From NCBI GenBank assembly GCA_020080175.1, contig JAGHQL010000050.1:1-64000 (forward strand): DNA of 64,000 nt. The letters are read 5' to 3'. A program made the position numbers and the translations under genes. The notes below the pieces were generated by a model. It was not told where the DNA came from and ran no database searches. It saw only the letters and a list, made by a program, of their open reading frames with translations. The stretch comes from Glutinoglossum americanum. Its lineage: Eukaryota > Ascomycota > Geoglossomycetes > Geoglossales > Geoglossaceae. Position 1 is the stretch's first letter. Each line of letters opens with the position of its first letter. Of the stretch, positions 1-17,981 are shown piece by piece.

Positions 1-462
1 CTATTCCATCTGCTCAACTACCATATCTCCTATTGTCCACTAAAAAAACCCGCCCCCCCCCCCCCTTCTCGTTTATGCCAAAAAAAAGCCCCCTCCCCCC
101 CCCCCCCCCCCCCAGAGATTGAGAGCACGCAAACAACCCGATGTATATAAATCCCAATTTCAATCAAAACAAGAGGTAGAAAAGGCCCCCACGAGGGGAT
201 ACCAGACACAAACAACTCCTCTTCGTCCAAACGAACGATTCACAATCTCTTCCCTTGTATATAAAAGCCCCGGCCGCCCCCATTAAGCAGAAATACCACG
301 AGCTCGACCCGGCAAAATCGAAATAACCAGAACTATAGGAAAAAAAACTATACGGATCTGTTTTAACGGGGACAAGCGGGGAGAGTAGTGAGTGAGCAAG
401 GCGTTGTTGGCGGGTATGTTTATATGCAACCTAAGAGTAGGGAAGCCACTTAACAAAAAAAA
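1..462. other. Intergenic, homopolymer-rich left edge
   Basis: No coding region is supported here. The stretch holds two long C tracts (about 52-65 and 95-112) with A runs between them, and scattered TATA-like words. It lies upstream of CWC27 and of the tRNA-like element. The C tracts are prone to length errors in assembly. Confidence 0.6.
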
Positions 463-546
463 GGTCTGGTGGCGTGGTGGTGAAATAATGCTCCTCCGAG
501 GACACTGGTTCGATTCCTAGACGAACCGGGACGCGATGAGTTTTTT
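463..546 (+). ncRNA. tRNA-like Pol III element (possible tRNA relic)
   Basis: Positions 470-480 resemble a Pol III box A (TGGCGTGGTGG). Positions 507-517 match box B exactly (GGTTCGATTCC). The two are spaced as in a tRNA gene, and a run of six T at 541-546 could end Pol III transcription. The cloverleaf is poor: the T-stem has mismatches, the acceptor pairs only in part, and the body is about 65 nt, shorter than a real tRNA. I infer a decayed tRNA or the head of a tRNA-derived SINE rather than a working tRNA. No anticodon can be assigned. Confidence 0.3.
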
Positions 547-747
547 GCTCCCAACTGTAATCCCCTCCCTCTTCTCCTTAACTTGTTTACCTTATCAGGC
601 AGGCAGGTATCCTCTGAACAGAAACGGGGTGGTTTAAATTCTTGCCAGCGCTAGGATTTTCATAGCCGCGTCGATGATGGGTGATTAGTCAGTTCCACAT
701 ATCGAAACCCAACCCACCCTACTTCTCAATGCTGTATTATCACAACC

Positions 748-2328
748 ATGTCTACCGTCTACAACCTCGAGCCCGCACCCACAGCTAAGGTGCTACTGAA
801 TACTACCTCCGGCGACATCCTCCTCGAACTCTTCGCTAAACAAACTCCACTCACGTCCCGCAACTTCCTCCAACTCTGTCTTAATGGCTACTATAATGAC
901 ACGATCTTCCACCGGCTTGTCCCCGGCTTCATCATCCAAGGTGGAGATCCCACTGGGACGGGGGAGGGCGGGGAGTCTATCTACAACGATAATGCCAACA
1001 ATGTTTTCACGGACGAATTTCACAGCCGGCTAAAGTTCAACAGACGTGGGTTATTGGGCATGGCAAATGGCGGGCGGAAGGACGATAACGGGAGTCAATT
1101 TTTCCTGTCGCTAGGGAAGACGGAGGAATTGACTGGGAAAAACACGATGTTTGGCAGGGTGGTGGGGGATACGATATACAACCTCATGAAGATGTCTGAA
1201 GCGGAGCTAGTAGAAGGGACAGAAAGACCACTCTACCCAACGAAAATCCTAAGCACAGAGATCTTAGTAAATCCCTTCGAAGATGTAGCAGTGGGGGAGC
1301 GAAGAGCGGTGCGTGGGGATGACACGGAGGTAAAGAAAGAAATAGGGAGGAGAAAGGCGAAGAGGAAGAGCGGAAAGGCGTTGTTGAGTTTTGGCGCAGA
1401 CGAAGGAGAGGACGGTGGAGAGGCTGTTATTACGAAGAAGGCAAAGTTCAACACGAAACTCGTCAGCGCCGGCCCGGAGCCCACCCTGGAGAATGGGGGG
1501 GAAGGCGATATCCCCGCGCCGCGTCCTCCAGCGACGGAAGCAACAACCACAACCACAACTACAAAACCTTCTCCTCCCTACCCCCTCCAGTCCCGACCCC
1601 AACAACAAAACCAACAAATCCCACCCCCTCGCTCCTCCCCCCGGTCCCGCTCGCCCTCCCCAACCCCTCCACCCCCACAAACCCTCCTCCACCAAACCCT
1701 CACCCAAATAACCAACCTAACCCACTCCTTAAAACGACGTCCCTCCCCTCCTCCGCAAAAACCCTCACCCAAAAAATCCACCCTCGCGTCCCTAATCCCC
1801 CCAACCTCCACCCGCGCCCGGAAACGCGGCGCCGCCCACCAAGACCCCAAAGAGGACCTCCGTGCCCTCCACGCCCTCGAGGCTTTCAGACGGAAACTCG
1901 AGGGCGCGGGACCCCATACTGCTCTATCCGCCGCCGCCACCGCCGCCACCACCACCACGCGGACAAACAACAGCAGTAGTGGTACTAAAGAATCCGCAGA
2001 GAATGACAATGACGAGGAGGAGGTTCTCTGTGACCTCCATTTCCTCGCAAACTGTCTCAGCTGCAACCCGCACGCGACAGACGGCAACCCTCCATCCCCT
2101 TCCAACGACAACGATACAGCGTGGCTCTCTCACTCCCTGACGTTCGCTAAGGATCGTCTGGGTAAGGATCTAGACTGGAAGAGGAAGAATGAGGAGTTGG
2201 CGGTTGAGGATCCCTGGGAGGGGAGGGCTGGGGTTGGTGGTGGCAATGGTAGTGGCGGTGTGGGGAAGGGGAAAGGGAAGTATGGGAAGGGAGGAGGGGG
2301 AGGGAGGGCGTGGGATAATAGACGTTAA
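748..2328 (+). CDS. CWC27: Spliceosomal cyclophilin-type peptidyl-prolyl isomerase, CWC27 family
   Basis: Single-exon gene of 526 aa. Residues about 10-175 form a cyclophilin domain, with the motifs IFHRLVPGFIIQGGDPTGTG and NGSQFFLSLG; the catalytic-type Arg, Phe and Gln of the FHRxxxxFxxQ motif are present. The site usually held by Trp in CypA is replaced in the stretch LTGKNTMFGRVVGD, as is usual in the CWC27 branch. The rest is a long, charged, low-complexity tail: Lys/Arg-rich near 200, Pro/Ser-rich at about 260-350, a His/Cys-containing patch near 430 and a Gly-rich end. This agrees with CWC27, a component of activated spliceosomes (Bact) that may act mainly as a binding module. The start is the first ATG, and the cyclophilin domain begins within 10 residues of it. 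The gene is convergent with the next one. Family assignment is firm; isomerase activity is not shown. Confidence 0.9.
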   Translation: MSTVYNLEPAPTAKVLLNTTSGDILLELFAKQTPLTSRNFLQLCLNGYYNDTIFHRLVPGFIIQGGDPTGTGEGGESIYNDNANNVFTDEFHSRLKFNRRGLLGMANGGRKDDNGSQFFLSLGKTEELTGKNTMFGRVVGDTIYNLMKMSEAELVEGTERPLYPTKILSTEILVNPFEDVAVGERRAVRGDDTEVKKEIGRRKAKRKSGKALLSFGADEGEDGGEAVITKKAKFNTKLVSAGPEPTLENGGEGDIPAPRPPATEATTTTTTTKPSPPYPLQSRPQQQNQQIPPPRSSPRSRSPSPTPPPPQTLLHQTLTQITNLTHSLKRRPSPPPQKPSPKKSTLASLIPPTSTRARKRGAAHQDPKEDLRALHALEAFRRKLEGAGPHTALSAAATAATTTTRTNNSSSGTKESAENDNDEEEVLCDLHFLANCLSCNPHATDGNPPSPSNDNDTAWLSHSLTFAKDRLGKDLDWKRKNEELAVEDPWEGRAGVGGGNGSGGVGKGKGKYGKGGGGGRAWDNRR

Positions 2329-2933
2329 GAGGGAGTGATTTTTTTTTTTTTTTGGCTCTGTATACAATAACCGGCACGGACACAAAGTTTCAATTTTTCA
2401 GAATAAAAACTTTCAAAAGCTGTATCAAGCCTCATTCAACCAGCATCAAACCACTAACCTGTCCCTGTCCTGTTAATTACAAAATCTTCTCCAATCCCTC
2501 GAAGAAGACGCCGCAACCTCAAATTTCCTCTCTTCCTTCCCCATCTCCCCCCTTCTCTCCCTTTTGCTTCCTCTTTTCCTTCAAAGAAAAAGAGAGGAAA
2601 ACCAAAGCACGCAAATAGAAAAGGAAAAGGTTTCCATCATCATCATGAGAAAAAAAAAAAAGGCTAAACTACCTACCTGCCTGCCTACCGTTAAGAGAAA
2701 AAGACAATGTAAGTTGGGCGGAGGGAAAGAGAAGGGTGAAAGGAACTTATATCCGTTATATATATAAAAAACACCGGGCTGTTATGCATTTATAAGAAGG
2801 GTAATTTACGAACGAAACGGGGGAAATGCTTGCAGAAGTGGTGGGTTTGCTCTAGTGGTTTGGAAGATGGGTTGAGGAGAGACCAGTCAGAAACCCATTC
2901 TGGCGAAAAAAAGTCCCCCCTAGTCTTAGGAGA
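2329..2933. other. Intergenic between convergent genes
   Basis: About 600 bases between the stop codons of CWC27 and the MATH/RING gene. It contains a 16-base T run at about 2339, pyrimidine-rich and purine-rich tracts (2520-2650) and an AT-rich stretch near 2750-2770. It presumably supplies both 3' UTRs. No gene is supported. Confidence 0.5.
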
Positions 2934-5900
2934 TCACAGCGTCCGATAAATCTTGACCACACTAACGATCGCCTTCCTACACACCGGACAGTTCTCCAAC
3001 TGCTTCGCGCACTCCACGCATGCGCAGACGTGACCACAGTCGTAAAACAGGCTGTCCATCTCACCCTCGTAACAGATCTGGCACAGATTCTGTTCCTCGT
3101 CTGCGACTAGGTACTCCATTGTGCCACGACCATGCCTCCTCCCTGCGCGGAAGCCGCCAGTGTACACATTGCCGGTCTTATGGAAGACGAATTTGCCTTC
3201 GCCATCCATGACGTCATTCTTCCAGTCGCCTGTGTACGTGTCTCGGTTCTGGAAAGTCATGGTGCCTTTGCCCTGGCGATAATCGGCAACAAAATGCCCC
3301 TCATACGTGTCACCATTAGTGTAGGTAAAGGTACCGGGGCCGTGCTTACGGCCGTTCTTGCAGTGGCCTGAAAACTGCTCGCCGGAAAAGTAGCTACGGG
3401 TGACGAAACCAGCAAGAGTTTCGGGACGGTTGACGCGGTCGAGCAGGAATTTGATGTAGCTCGGGACGGTGGAGAAATCCCCATTCCCTTCAATAGCCGC
3501 AGTCCTAGAATCTCTGTCAGCAAATCACCTTGACTCTGATTGTGTAGATTTCATACTCTTTCTCACTGATACTATCTTGAATGATCATGATGGTCCCATT
3601 GAAAAGCTTCTCGTGGTCAAACGACCTACCAAGATTCAACGGCTTCACATGGTTCAGGCTAACTTCCTCCCAAAGCAAGAATTTCTTGTCCTGAGGCAGC
3701 TCCAGGCACTTACGAACCACATTGTCAACCTTATCGGTAAGTTTAGCATAGTAGCCGCCCAGTCCAATGAGCATTTGTTTTTCTACGTCAAACCGTTTCA
3801 GGAAGAAATAGATGCTCGTCATAAGCAGCGGAGGTAGTAGTGATGGTGTAGGCATAACCGCGTTGCCAACAGGAACCGGAAGCGGTGGCATTTCCCACGC
3901 AGGAGGCGGTGGCGGTGGCGGAGCTATGGAGGACTCGCCGTCTAGAATACCTCCCATCACTGTATCGGCTGGTGGGGGCAGTGGAGGAGGCGCGCTCTCC
4001 GACCACGCGGGAGGTTCTGGTACACCGCTCGGTACTGGTGTTGGTGCAGATGCTGCCTCAGCAGTAGGCTCTGCAGATGTCTGGGCTTCAGGGGTGCTCT
4101 GCTCTGCGTCCATCCGGTCAGACGGAGGAACTTCTGGGTCCGCCGCGGGATTCTGGGTCACTGCGGGTGTCTCGTCCGTTTGCATTGCGTCCGCAGCGTT
4201 CTCCATAGGATCTCCAATGTTTGTAGCCGGAGTAACAGTGTTCCAACTAGACTCAGAAGCTTGGCTATCGGTCGATGCTTCAGCCGCTGACTCTGCTTCT
4301 TGCGAGCGAGCCTGCCCCTCAGTGGTAGTTGGGGCTGGTGAATCTTGGTTAGCAGCTGGAGGGGACAGTGCAGCATCGGCGCTCTGACTCGGCACTTGAG
4401 GTGGAGGGAGATCGATTGAGGCTGGCGGCGGCGGGGGAGGCGGAAGAGGGGGGAGATTAACTGTAGGAAGAGATTAGCCAAAAGGCTCACTAGTAGACAA
4501 AAGCCTCCGCTTACCCAATGGAACAACCTCGAACCAAAACCGCATCTGCGGCCAATGAGTCCTCATAGTCTTCAGTGGTAGCTGATCAGGAGTGTCTTGT
4601 ATCATATACAATGGTCGGAACACTGAATCTGAGCTCGCTTCAAAGCTCCAGAGCCTACACTGCCTCAGATCCTCAATGCCTCCAATCTTTTCAGCAATCT
4701 CTTTCAGGAGGTCCCTAATCGTTGACAGCTTGTCGGAGATATCAATGTAGAGGACACTAGTGGAGTCTGGATTCTCCGTCCGCTCTTCAACATCGTACGG
4801 GTCTACAACGCCCAATCCAGCGTGACTTTTCAACATTGCTGAGTGAAATATTTGTAACGAGAGGCTGTTCTGCTCCAGGTCCTTTTTCTGCTCCTCCCGT
4901 TGCTTGTCCTTCGCATCTCCGGTAAGGCCCTCTGACTCAATTTCCCGCTCTGCGAGAGAAAGTAAATGTGAGAAATGCGCGCCAATACGAGGAGATGGAA
5001 AGAACCACTTACGGATCCAGCTTGCAGGCTCCCCAACCTCTGGGATCCCCTTCAGAACCTCACCAACGACATCGTTCCTGACGTACATGAGAATGTAGGC
5101 AACCGGTTCTGTCCCTCCCGCCTTCTTGCCCGATGGTACTCCCTGATGCAACTCGATAGCTTGTTTCCGAGTTAAGCAGATCACTTTGCTATCCTCCTTC
5201 TCATCCAGGTACGTGAACCACTTTGTACCTGGACCACCAGGCCGGATAACAGGGTAATACAGGCTCGATTCAAGCCCTTCATTGTGTACGATGAAGCCGT
5301 AGAGTGTATAGCCAGATACCCCCTCCTGCTCACCAGCCCAGGGCTTCAAATCAACGAATTCGTCAATCTTCATTTCGTCGACGATCTTTGTCCACCGGCG
5401 TGTAGCCTTGTCAAACTTTTGACGCTGAAGCTCCACTTGCATAACCTTAGGTAACCTTAACAGTGTCGCCTTGCCCGCCTTCCCGTCACCATCAAGAGCC
5501 TTCCCAAGCGCCTCCTGTACGCTCTTGACTCCCTCAATAGGGAGACGGAAGCTGGGCGCTTTCCCTACGGACAGAGGCTCCCTAATGGTATCGGTAACCA
5601 TTCCGTCTTCGCCATCCTTGATCTGCCGCTCGACCAGACCGTCAAATAAATCACCCAGCTTGCCTTCCATCTCAGTACCCTTGAGTTCTTGATCCAGCTT
5701 CCGACGCAAGATCTCCCAGAACTCAACGACATCAAACTTCGTCGTCAGCTCGAGACCGTACCACTGAAAGGCTGAGATGAAAGTCCCTAGCGTGACTGGA
5801 GACGTTGCGGGGTGTCGTTGAGCTGAAAGCCTGTACAGCAAGCGTTGCATCGCAGTGATTAAGGGCTTAGGCCTTGCACGAGGCTCCTTGACAGGATCCG

Positions 5901-7739
5901 GTAGATGACTCTTATAGATGACCTCCCTGAATGGCGCCAAGAGTGACCAACTTGACAGCCCAGCGACAAGATATGCCCTTCCCGGGCCCTCAGATCCTAG
6001 TCCTCTCAAGCCTGTCTTTTCCAGACTGTCCCAAGGGTTGTTTTGGTACGCCCAGAGCCCACCAGTCTCATCATGAACCACTCGAACGTAGGCCGTGAAA
6101 GCAAGTGTGTCATTCCGTAAAAGTGCCTGCCGTTGCCCTCTCTGGCGGATATGGATCTCGTTATGCGGGCCGTGAAAGCGCGTCCATCCCCAATCCGGAG
6201 CGTGAGGATCAAATCGATGTTGGTTACCATGGTTGTATTGCACACGCGGCTCATTCGGGCTGTACAGTACAACACCAAATTGCGCTGCCATGGACCAAGA
6301 CTTATCCTCATGGCCCTCTTCCGCTTCTTCTGTAGATGGTGGTGGATTAGGAGGATTAGAGGTATCGTTACTGGTTGGAACAGGAGTTGGCTGAGCGTTT
6401 GAGGCATCCGAGCTTTCGACCTCCATAGATTCGGAGGAGGTTATTCCTGCCGGTGCAGGAGCAGAAGCCGTCACGGGAGGGTTTCCGCTCGCATTCTCCT
6501 TGGGCCCTTGTACAGCAGCGGGAGCCCCGGGTTTCGGCTTTGAGCACTCAATATAGATGCTGATCTGATCTGTCCCATTGCCCTTGGGGTAGTACTTGAT
6601 GTTCCAATCAAACCCCCCAACGCGGACTGGAGGCGACCTCATAATGGTTTCATTATTGGGTTTCTCCCATGTACCGTTGACGTTAGTCACGACCCAGTCG
6701 ATGCGTCCTGTTTCACCGGGGATATATTCAGGGTCATCGAGGTCAGGGAAGAATTTCGTTTGCCAATGGTCATCTGGTAATCCATTCTCGTTAGTTTCCG
6801 CGCTAGCATTAACAAGTTGAGGCAGGTGGATGAAACCAAAAAAAAAAAAAAAAAAAACAACTCACGATCAAGAGCATTCTGCTCAGGTCCAGCCTCTTCG
6901 ATCTCCTTCATCTCGTCCTCTCCGGGCACAGATGTATCTTCGACCCTCTCTAAGCGCTCTTCACGGTCACCGTCATCCGAAGAGGAGGATGTATCATCGT
7001 CATTTGGTGGCGCAGGAGGGTGAGGCGGGATGCCTGGAGGCCGTTCCCCCACTACTACGGTCTCACCACCGGGAGTGATTGCAATCAAGTCTGTGCCGAG
7101 CGGTAATGGCGGTGGCGATGAGTATGAGGCCGGTTCTTGGGGAATCCCAGGGTTTGGTATATTGGGAATGGTCGGTTCTGAAGAATTCGGGGTCTGGTCA
7201 TTATTTGTGGTGTCCATTGGCTCGCCAGCATCCGCTGCGTCGCCGTTTGGTATTATGTCTGGGAGTTCGGCGGAGGCAGATGTAAAATCTAGAGTTGAGC
7301 CTGGTTGAGTGGCGGATTCCAAGTTTGCAGCCTGAGGTGGTACGGGAACACCGTTTGCTGGAGGCGATTCTTGCGAATGGTCAGGCGTTGTATCCATAGC
7401 CTCACCGTCCTGATGCACAGAGCCGTCGGTGAAAGCTTCGGAAGCTGCGGGAAACGGCACATGGCCGTTGGGCAAGCTTTCTACATGCGAACTCTCGGCA
7501 TTTTCCATCTGAGAATCTTGGTTATCCTGAGCCTCCACAGGCGGAGGTGGAGCTGCAGCCGAAGAGCTCAAATCCATCTCGGCCACCGGTGGTGGTGGTG
7601 ACGTAGGGTGAGTTGGTGACTGCGGAGGCTGCGAAGGTATCGGGCTCGACATGCGAGGTTGTGAATGCGACGAATGAGGTCCAAAGACTGGAGATAACGT
7701 GTGCGGAGGCTCGATATTGACGGAAGAAGCGACATCCAT
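2934..7739 (-). CDS. MATH domain, dead USP7-like peptidase, ICP0-binding-like, MORN and RING finger protein
   Basis: Exons 7739-6862, 6802-5013, 4949-4515 and 4460-2934, giving about 1,540 aa. Order of parts: an acidic, Pro/Ser-rich N-terminus (1-290); a MATH domain (about 300-480, motif SPPVRVGGFDWNIKYYPKG); a USP/UCH-type fold (about 560-830); a Pro/Ala-rich linker (1035-1240); a segment like the USP7 ICP0-binding region (about 1250-1345, ending in YEIYTIRVK); three MORN repeats (about 1395-1480, e.g. GTFTYTNGDTYEGHFVADYR); and a C3HC4 RING (about 1492-1530, CQICYEG...CPVCRKAI). Both catalytic boxes of the peptidase are lost (see findings), so it is probably a ubiquitin-pathway scaffold or E3 ligase rather than a deubiquitinase. 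The first donor that keeps frame is GTTGTT at 6861; the stronger GTGAGT at 6865 would shift the frame. The frame also breaks by one base near 3522, between the ICP0-like segment and the MORN repeats. Similar proteins are annotated in other Pezizomycotina as 'MATH and UCH domain protein'. Confidence 0.85.
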
Positions 7740-9743
7740 CCTGAAGCAAAATGGGATTTCTATAAGGCTCTAGGTATTCTAAGTATATGAAACAACTTTT
7801 TTTTCAGCAAAAAGGGGATCTGGTGAAATTTTGGTTGCTGGATTTCGAGGCACAGGATGGTTGGGTTAGGAGCTCTTTAGAACCACTGACCGCTCGTTTG
7901 CTAGTGAAATCGGCAGAAATAAGCGCGAGAGTTGTCACCCGTTTCGGAGTGCGTGATCGCCGATGACTGATCCGGGCGTTCTGAACATCAAACCCCAAAA
8001 CTCTCTTCGCTCTCCAAGCACAAAGAGAGTCACACAGGAGGCAACGACACGAAGAGTGACTCCCGAAGACTGGAACAAGGGCGTTGGCATATATCCACTT
8101 CGGCAGGAAGACGAAAAGTGGAAACGAGAAAGAAGATCCGAAAGGCGCGTCTAAATATGAGGGAGGAGGACTGCGGTAACGGACGAGACAACGGACGAGA
8201 TGGCGGCACAGCCAAGTCAGGCGTGCACACCACCAACTCACACAAGGCAAGGCATATTTTCTATAAGACGGGTGCACAGCGCACGATCATCACCATTCAA
8301 CCAGCACCACTCAACAAAATCTTCATGCATCTCTGACATACATGCACCAGCCAACAGCCCTGTCACACGGCTTGCCTGATTAGCCTCAAAGAACCCAAAC
8401 CGCCCCAAACCCACACCCCAAAAAAAAAAAGATAAACCAGAAACATCCCGTAAAAAAATCTACCAAGATCTTGCGTCACACACGCGCCCGTTGACCACCC
8501 CCCCAAAAAAACAGAATGCGGCTCAATGAAAGTATAAAAATAAAAAAAAACCCTCCCGAGCACCAGCAGGCAACAATTCATTCACTCTCTCCGTCCAATC
8601 CTCGCTCCGCACACTCCCACACACCCGTTCATGACTCAGACGAAAAGAACCTCTCCCCGCCACCTCCACTCCGGGGTCTACGACGAGACTTAACGTCTGG
8701 AGGCCCGCCGCCGCTTTCAGCTCTCGCCCTTTTCGCATCGGAACGGTACAGGTGGGGGGTCCCCTCTCACTAAGCGAGGTGATGTGTATCAATCCTGGTT
8801 AATCAGCCACCACCACCCGCAACCCTCCACCACAGCCCGCGTAAGCCGAAATCGATCGAGATACAACCGTACGTACAGACATGTAGGCTGCAAACGGCTC
8901 CCGGTCGGCTCGGCCGTCTGGCTTTGCGGGTTTTGGCGGGAGCCCCGAGAGGGGAGGGTGAGGATACGTGCGCGCGCGATCCAATCTATCGCACATCCAT
9001 CTACACACATGCGATAGACCCGATAGAACAGCGCCCTTGCTCCAAACCCCATAAACCCCTCCTACCTGAACGCTTACCTAGAGGCGGTGGTGGTGGTGGT
9101 GGACCGGCGCAACAACCGCGGTTGATCCCCCGCCCGAGAATCCCGTACCCCGTACCGCTCGAGAAACCCCAACCCCCAGAGCGCCCTGACCGGCAATCAC
9201 CACTCCCAACCCTCGCGCGCGGAAACAAGCTGAAGACGAGTCCCCCGATTACTCACACGTCGCTTAAGCCCCGCCCCCGCAAGGCACCCCGGGAGGGGAG
9301 TTGGTGGTTTCACTCGGAGGCCCTCGCGTCTCTCATACCTATCCGTGCCCCTGCGGAGCTGACTTGCCAGGCAAACACACAACCCCCCCCCCCCACAAAG
9401 TCGGAATTATGAAATAAAAATAAAAATGACTGTTTTTTTTTCCATACTGCCTTAGGGATATACGGGTTTCAGCGTCCTAAGATCCCTACATTATGTGTGT
9501 GTGTGTGTGTGTGATATTTGGTGGCGGTATCGTGATGACTGCACCTCGGGAGGCCTCCCAGATACGCCCTTTTTGTATTTCCGCGGCGGTCGCTTTGTGT
9601 AGGTTTTTAAATAACTCGATGTTTAAGAAAAAAAACTGTAGCTCCAAGCTCGCGGGAGGTTTCAAACTATTTTCTTAGCTCTTCCGCAGGCAAGTTAGTC
9701 GGCGGTTGCTTGTTATCTCGACTTGGCTTTGCCAAGGTACATA
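7740..9743. other. Gene-poor region upstream of the MATH/RING gene
   Basis: No gene supported. The first few hundred bases should be promoter and 5' UTR of the MATH/RING gene. 8400-8560 has A and C homopolymers. 8560-9400 is GC-rich with many short open frames that have no recognisable domains. A (TG)n microsatellite lies at about 9492-9513. 9600-9740 is AT-rich and leads into the MITE. Confidence 0.5.
9493..9513. repeat. (TG)n microsatellite
   Basis: About ten uninterrupted TG dinucleotides, outside any gene. It may vary in length between strains. Confidence 0.9.
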
Positions 9744-9803
9744 CAGTACCCCGACAAAAAGTCTTCGCGAAATGACCATTTTACACCAAAATTAGCCGTT
9801 TCT
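9744..9803 (+). repeat. Left terminal inverted repeat of the MITE
   Basis: About 60 bases, inverted copy at 10147-10205. It carries one extra A in the A run after CCCCGAC compared with the right arm. Confidence 0.85.
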
Positions 9804-10146
9804 GACCCTCAAGAACAACTTGCCGCCACCACCAAAAATTCTAAAAAAATTTGTAGACACTGGCCATTTGTAAGTTTAAAACATATTAAATTCTCAGAAT
9901 CTTTCAATGCAAGATTCATGAAAAATTGTAAGATAAAGTTGACTTATTTTCACCAGATCGTTTTTTTGCAGTAAAAAGTCGCTAAGAATATACTAAGATC
10001 ACCTCTCTTGAATTCAACATAGTGCAGCCCAACTAACATTGCTTTAAAAGCTACCAAAATTTAAAGCAAGTAAGATTTACTGAATATCTATGGCAAGGGT
10101 TGTTTGTAGAATTTTTGCGCTCATTGTGGTGATGTTGCTAGGTGCC

Positions 10147-10205
10147 ACAGATGGTTAGTTTTAGTGTAAAATGGTCATTTCGCAAAGACTTTTGTCGGGG
10201 TACTG
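10147..10205 (-). repeat. Right terminal inverted repeat of the MITE
   Basis: Inverted partner of 9744-9803. It ends in ...GTCGGGGTACTG followed by the duplicated TA. Confidence 0.85.
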
Positions 10206-10926
10206 TACATACATAGAGAGGTACCTACGTACTTGCACCCAAAAGACACCCGCTGCAATCTCCAAGTTTCTACGCGCCAAATATCACATGCCTCTTTTTT
10301 TAGACAAAAAACCTTTATTCATTTCCATTGAACTATGCTCACCTCACCTCATACCCGTAAAGCTAAAATTACAGTCTCTTCGTCTCACCTCGTTGTCGTG
10401 AGTGCATAGTAAAAAAGGTATCTCATCAGCGTTCGAGTGGAGACAAAAAGACGAGAATACGACGCCGATGCGAAAGTTCCCTAGCGCTTTCACTTTTTGC
10501 CTCCCCTTTTGGAATTTCTAGTCGTTGGTCTAGTGGAAGGGCAAAAAAAAAGAAAATAAGGGCTAATGCTGGCGACTTTGTCCGGGGAAGGATCAAAGAT
10601 ACATCGAAGGTGCAAAGGAAAATGGATGAACATCAGAAGTCCTGTTTGCCCTATTTGTGAGAGGAGGGATGGGAAAGGAAGTATGTATTGCGCAGAAAGG
10701 TCTATGCTACTTGCATAAGAGTAAAAACTCCCCAGATACTCATGTTGAGACTTATAGTTCCTAGAAAATCCAGGGCCAAGGCTTCGGAGCTGATCCCCCC
10801 TATTGTCACTCCCTCGAGCTGATTGGAGTATCAACTTGGATCCCCAAGATCCGAATGCTTGAAAAAAAGAAAAAATAATCAGTAGAGCTGCCATCTCCAT
10901 ATGCAATTCAAGATGTCAGTCTTAAT
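10206..10926. other. Intergenic between MITE and SNT1 stop
   Basis: About 720 bases with no supported gene. The part near 10900 should be the 3' UTR of SNT1. Short open frames here lack domains and have no coding signature. Confidence 0.5.

Positions 10927-17981
<7,055 letters not shown>

Larger units (their letters stand above)
9744..10205. mobile_element. Tc1/mariner-type MITE with TA target duplication
   Basis: A 462 bp non-coding element. The left end starts CAGTACCCCGACAAAAAGTC, and the reverse complement of the right end starts CAGTACCCCGACAAAAGTCT. The two ends match for about 60 bases with one indel and a few changes, and weaker similarity continues to about 115 bases (both arms reach a CAAAAATTCTA word). 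Each end is flanked by TA (9742-9743 and 10206-10207), the target duplication of the Tc1/mariner superfamily, whose ends often begin CAGT. The interior is AT-rich and has no transposase, so it would need a transposase in trans. The good match between the arms suggests moderate rather than great age. Confidence 0.85.

Noticed and set aside
1233-2133. Several open frames antisense to or out of frame with CWC27
   Set aside because: Shadows of the low-complexity coding tail of CWC27; no domains and biased composition.
8516-9412. GC-rich open frames upstream of the MATH/RING gene
   Set aside because: Pro/Arg-rich by composition only, no domain, no splice structure and no matching neighbour.
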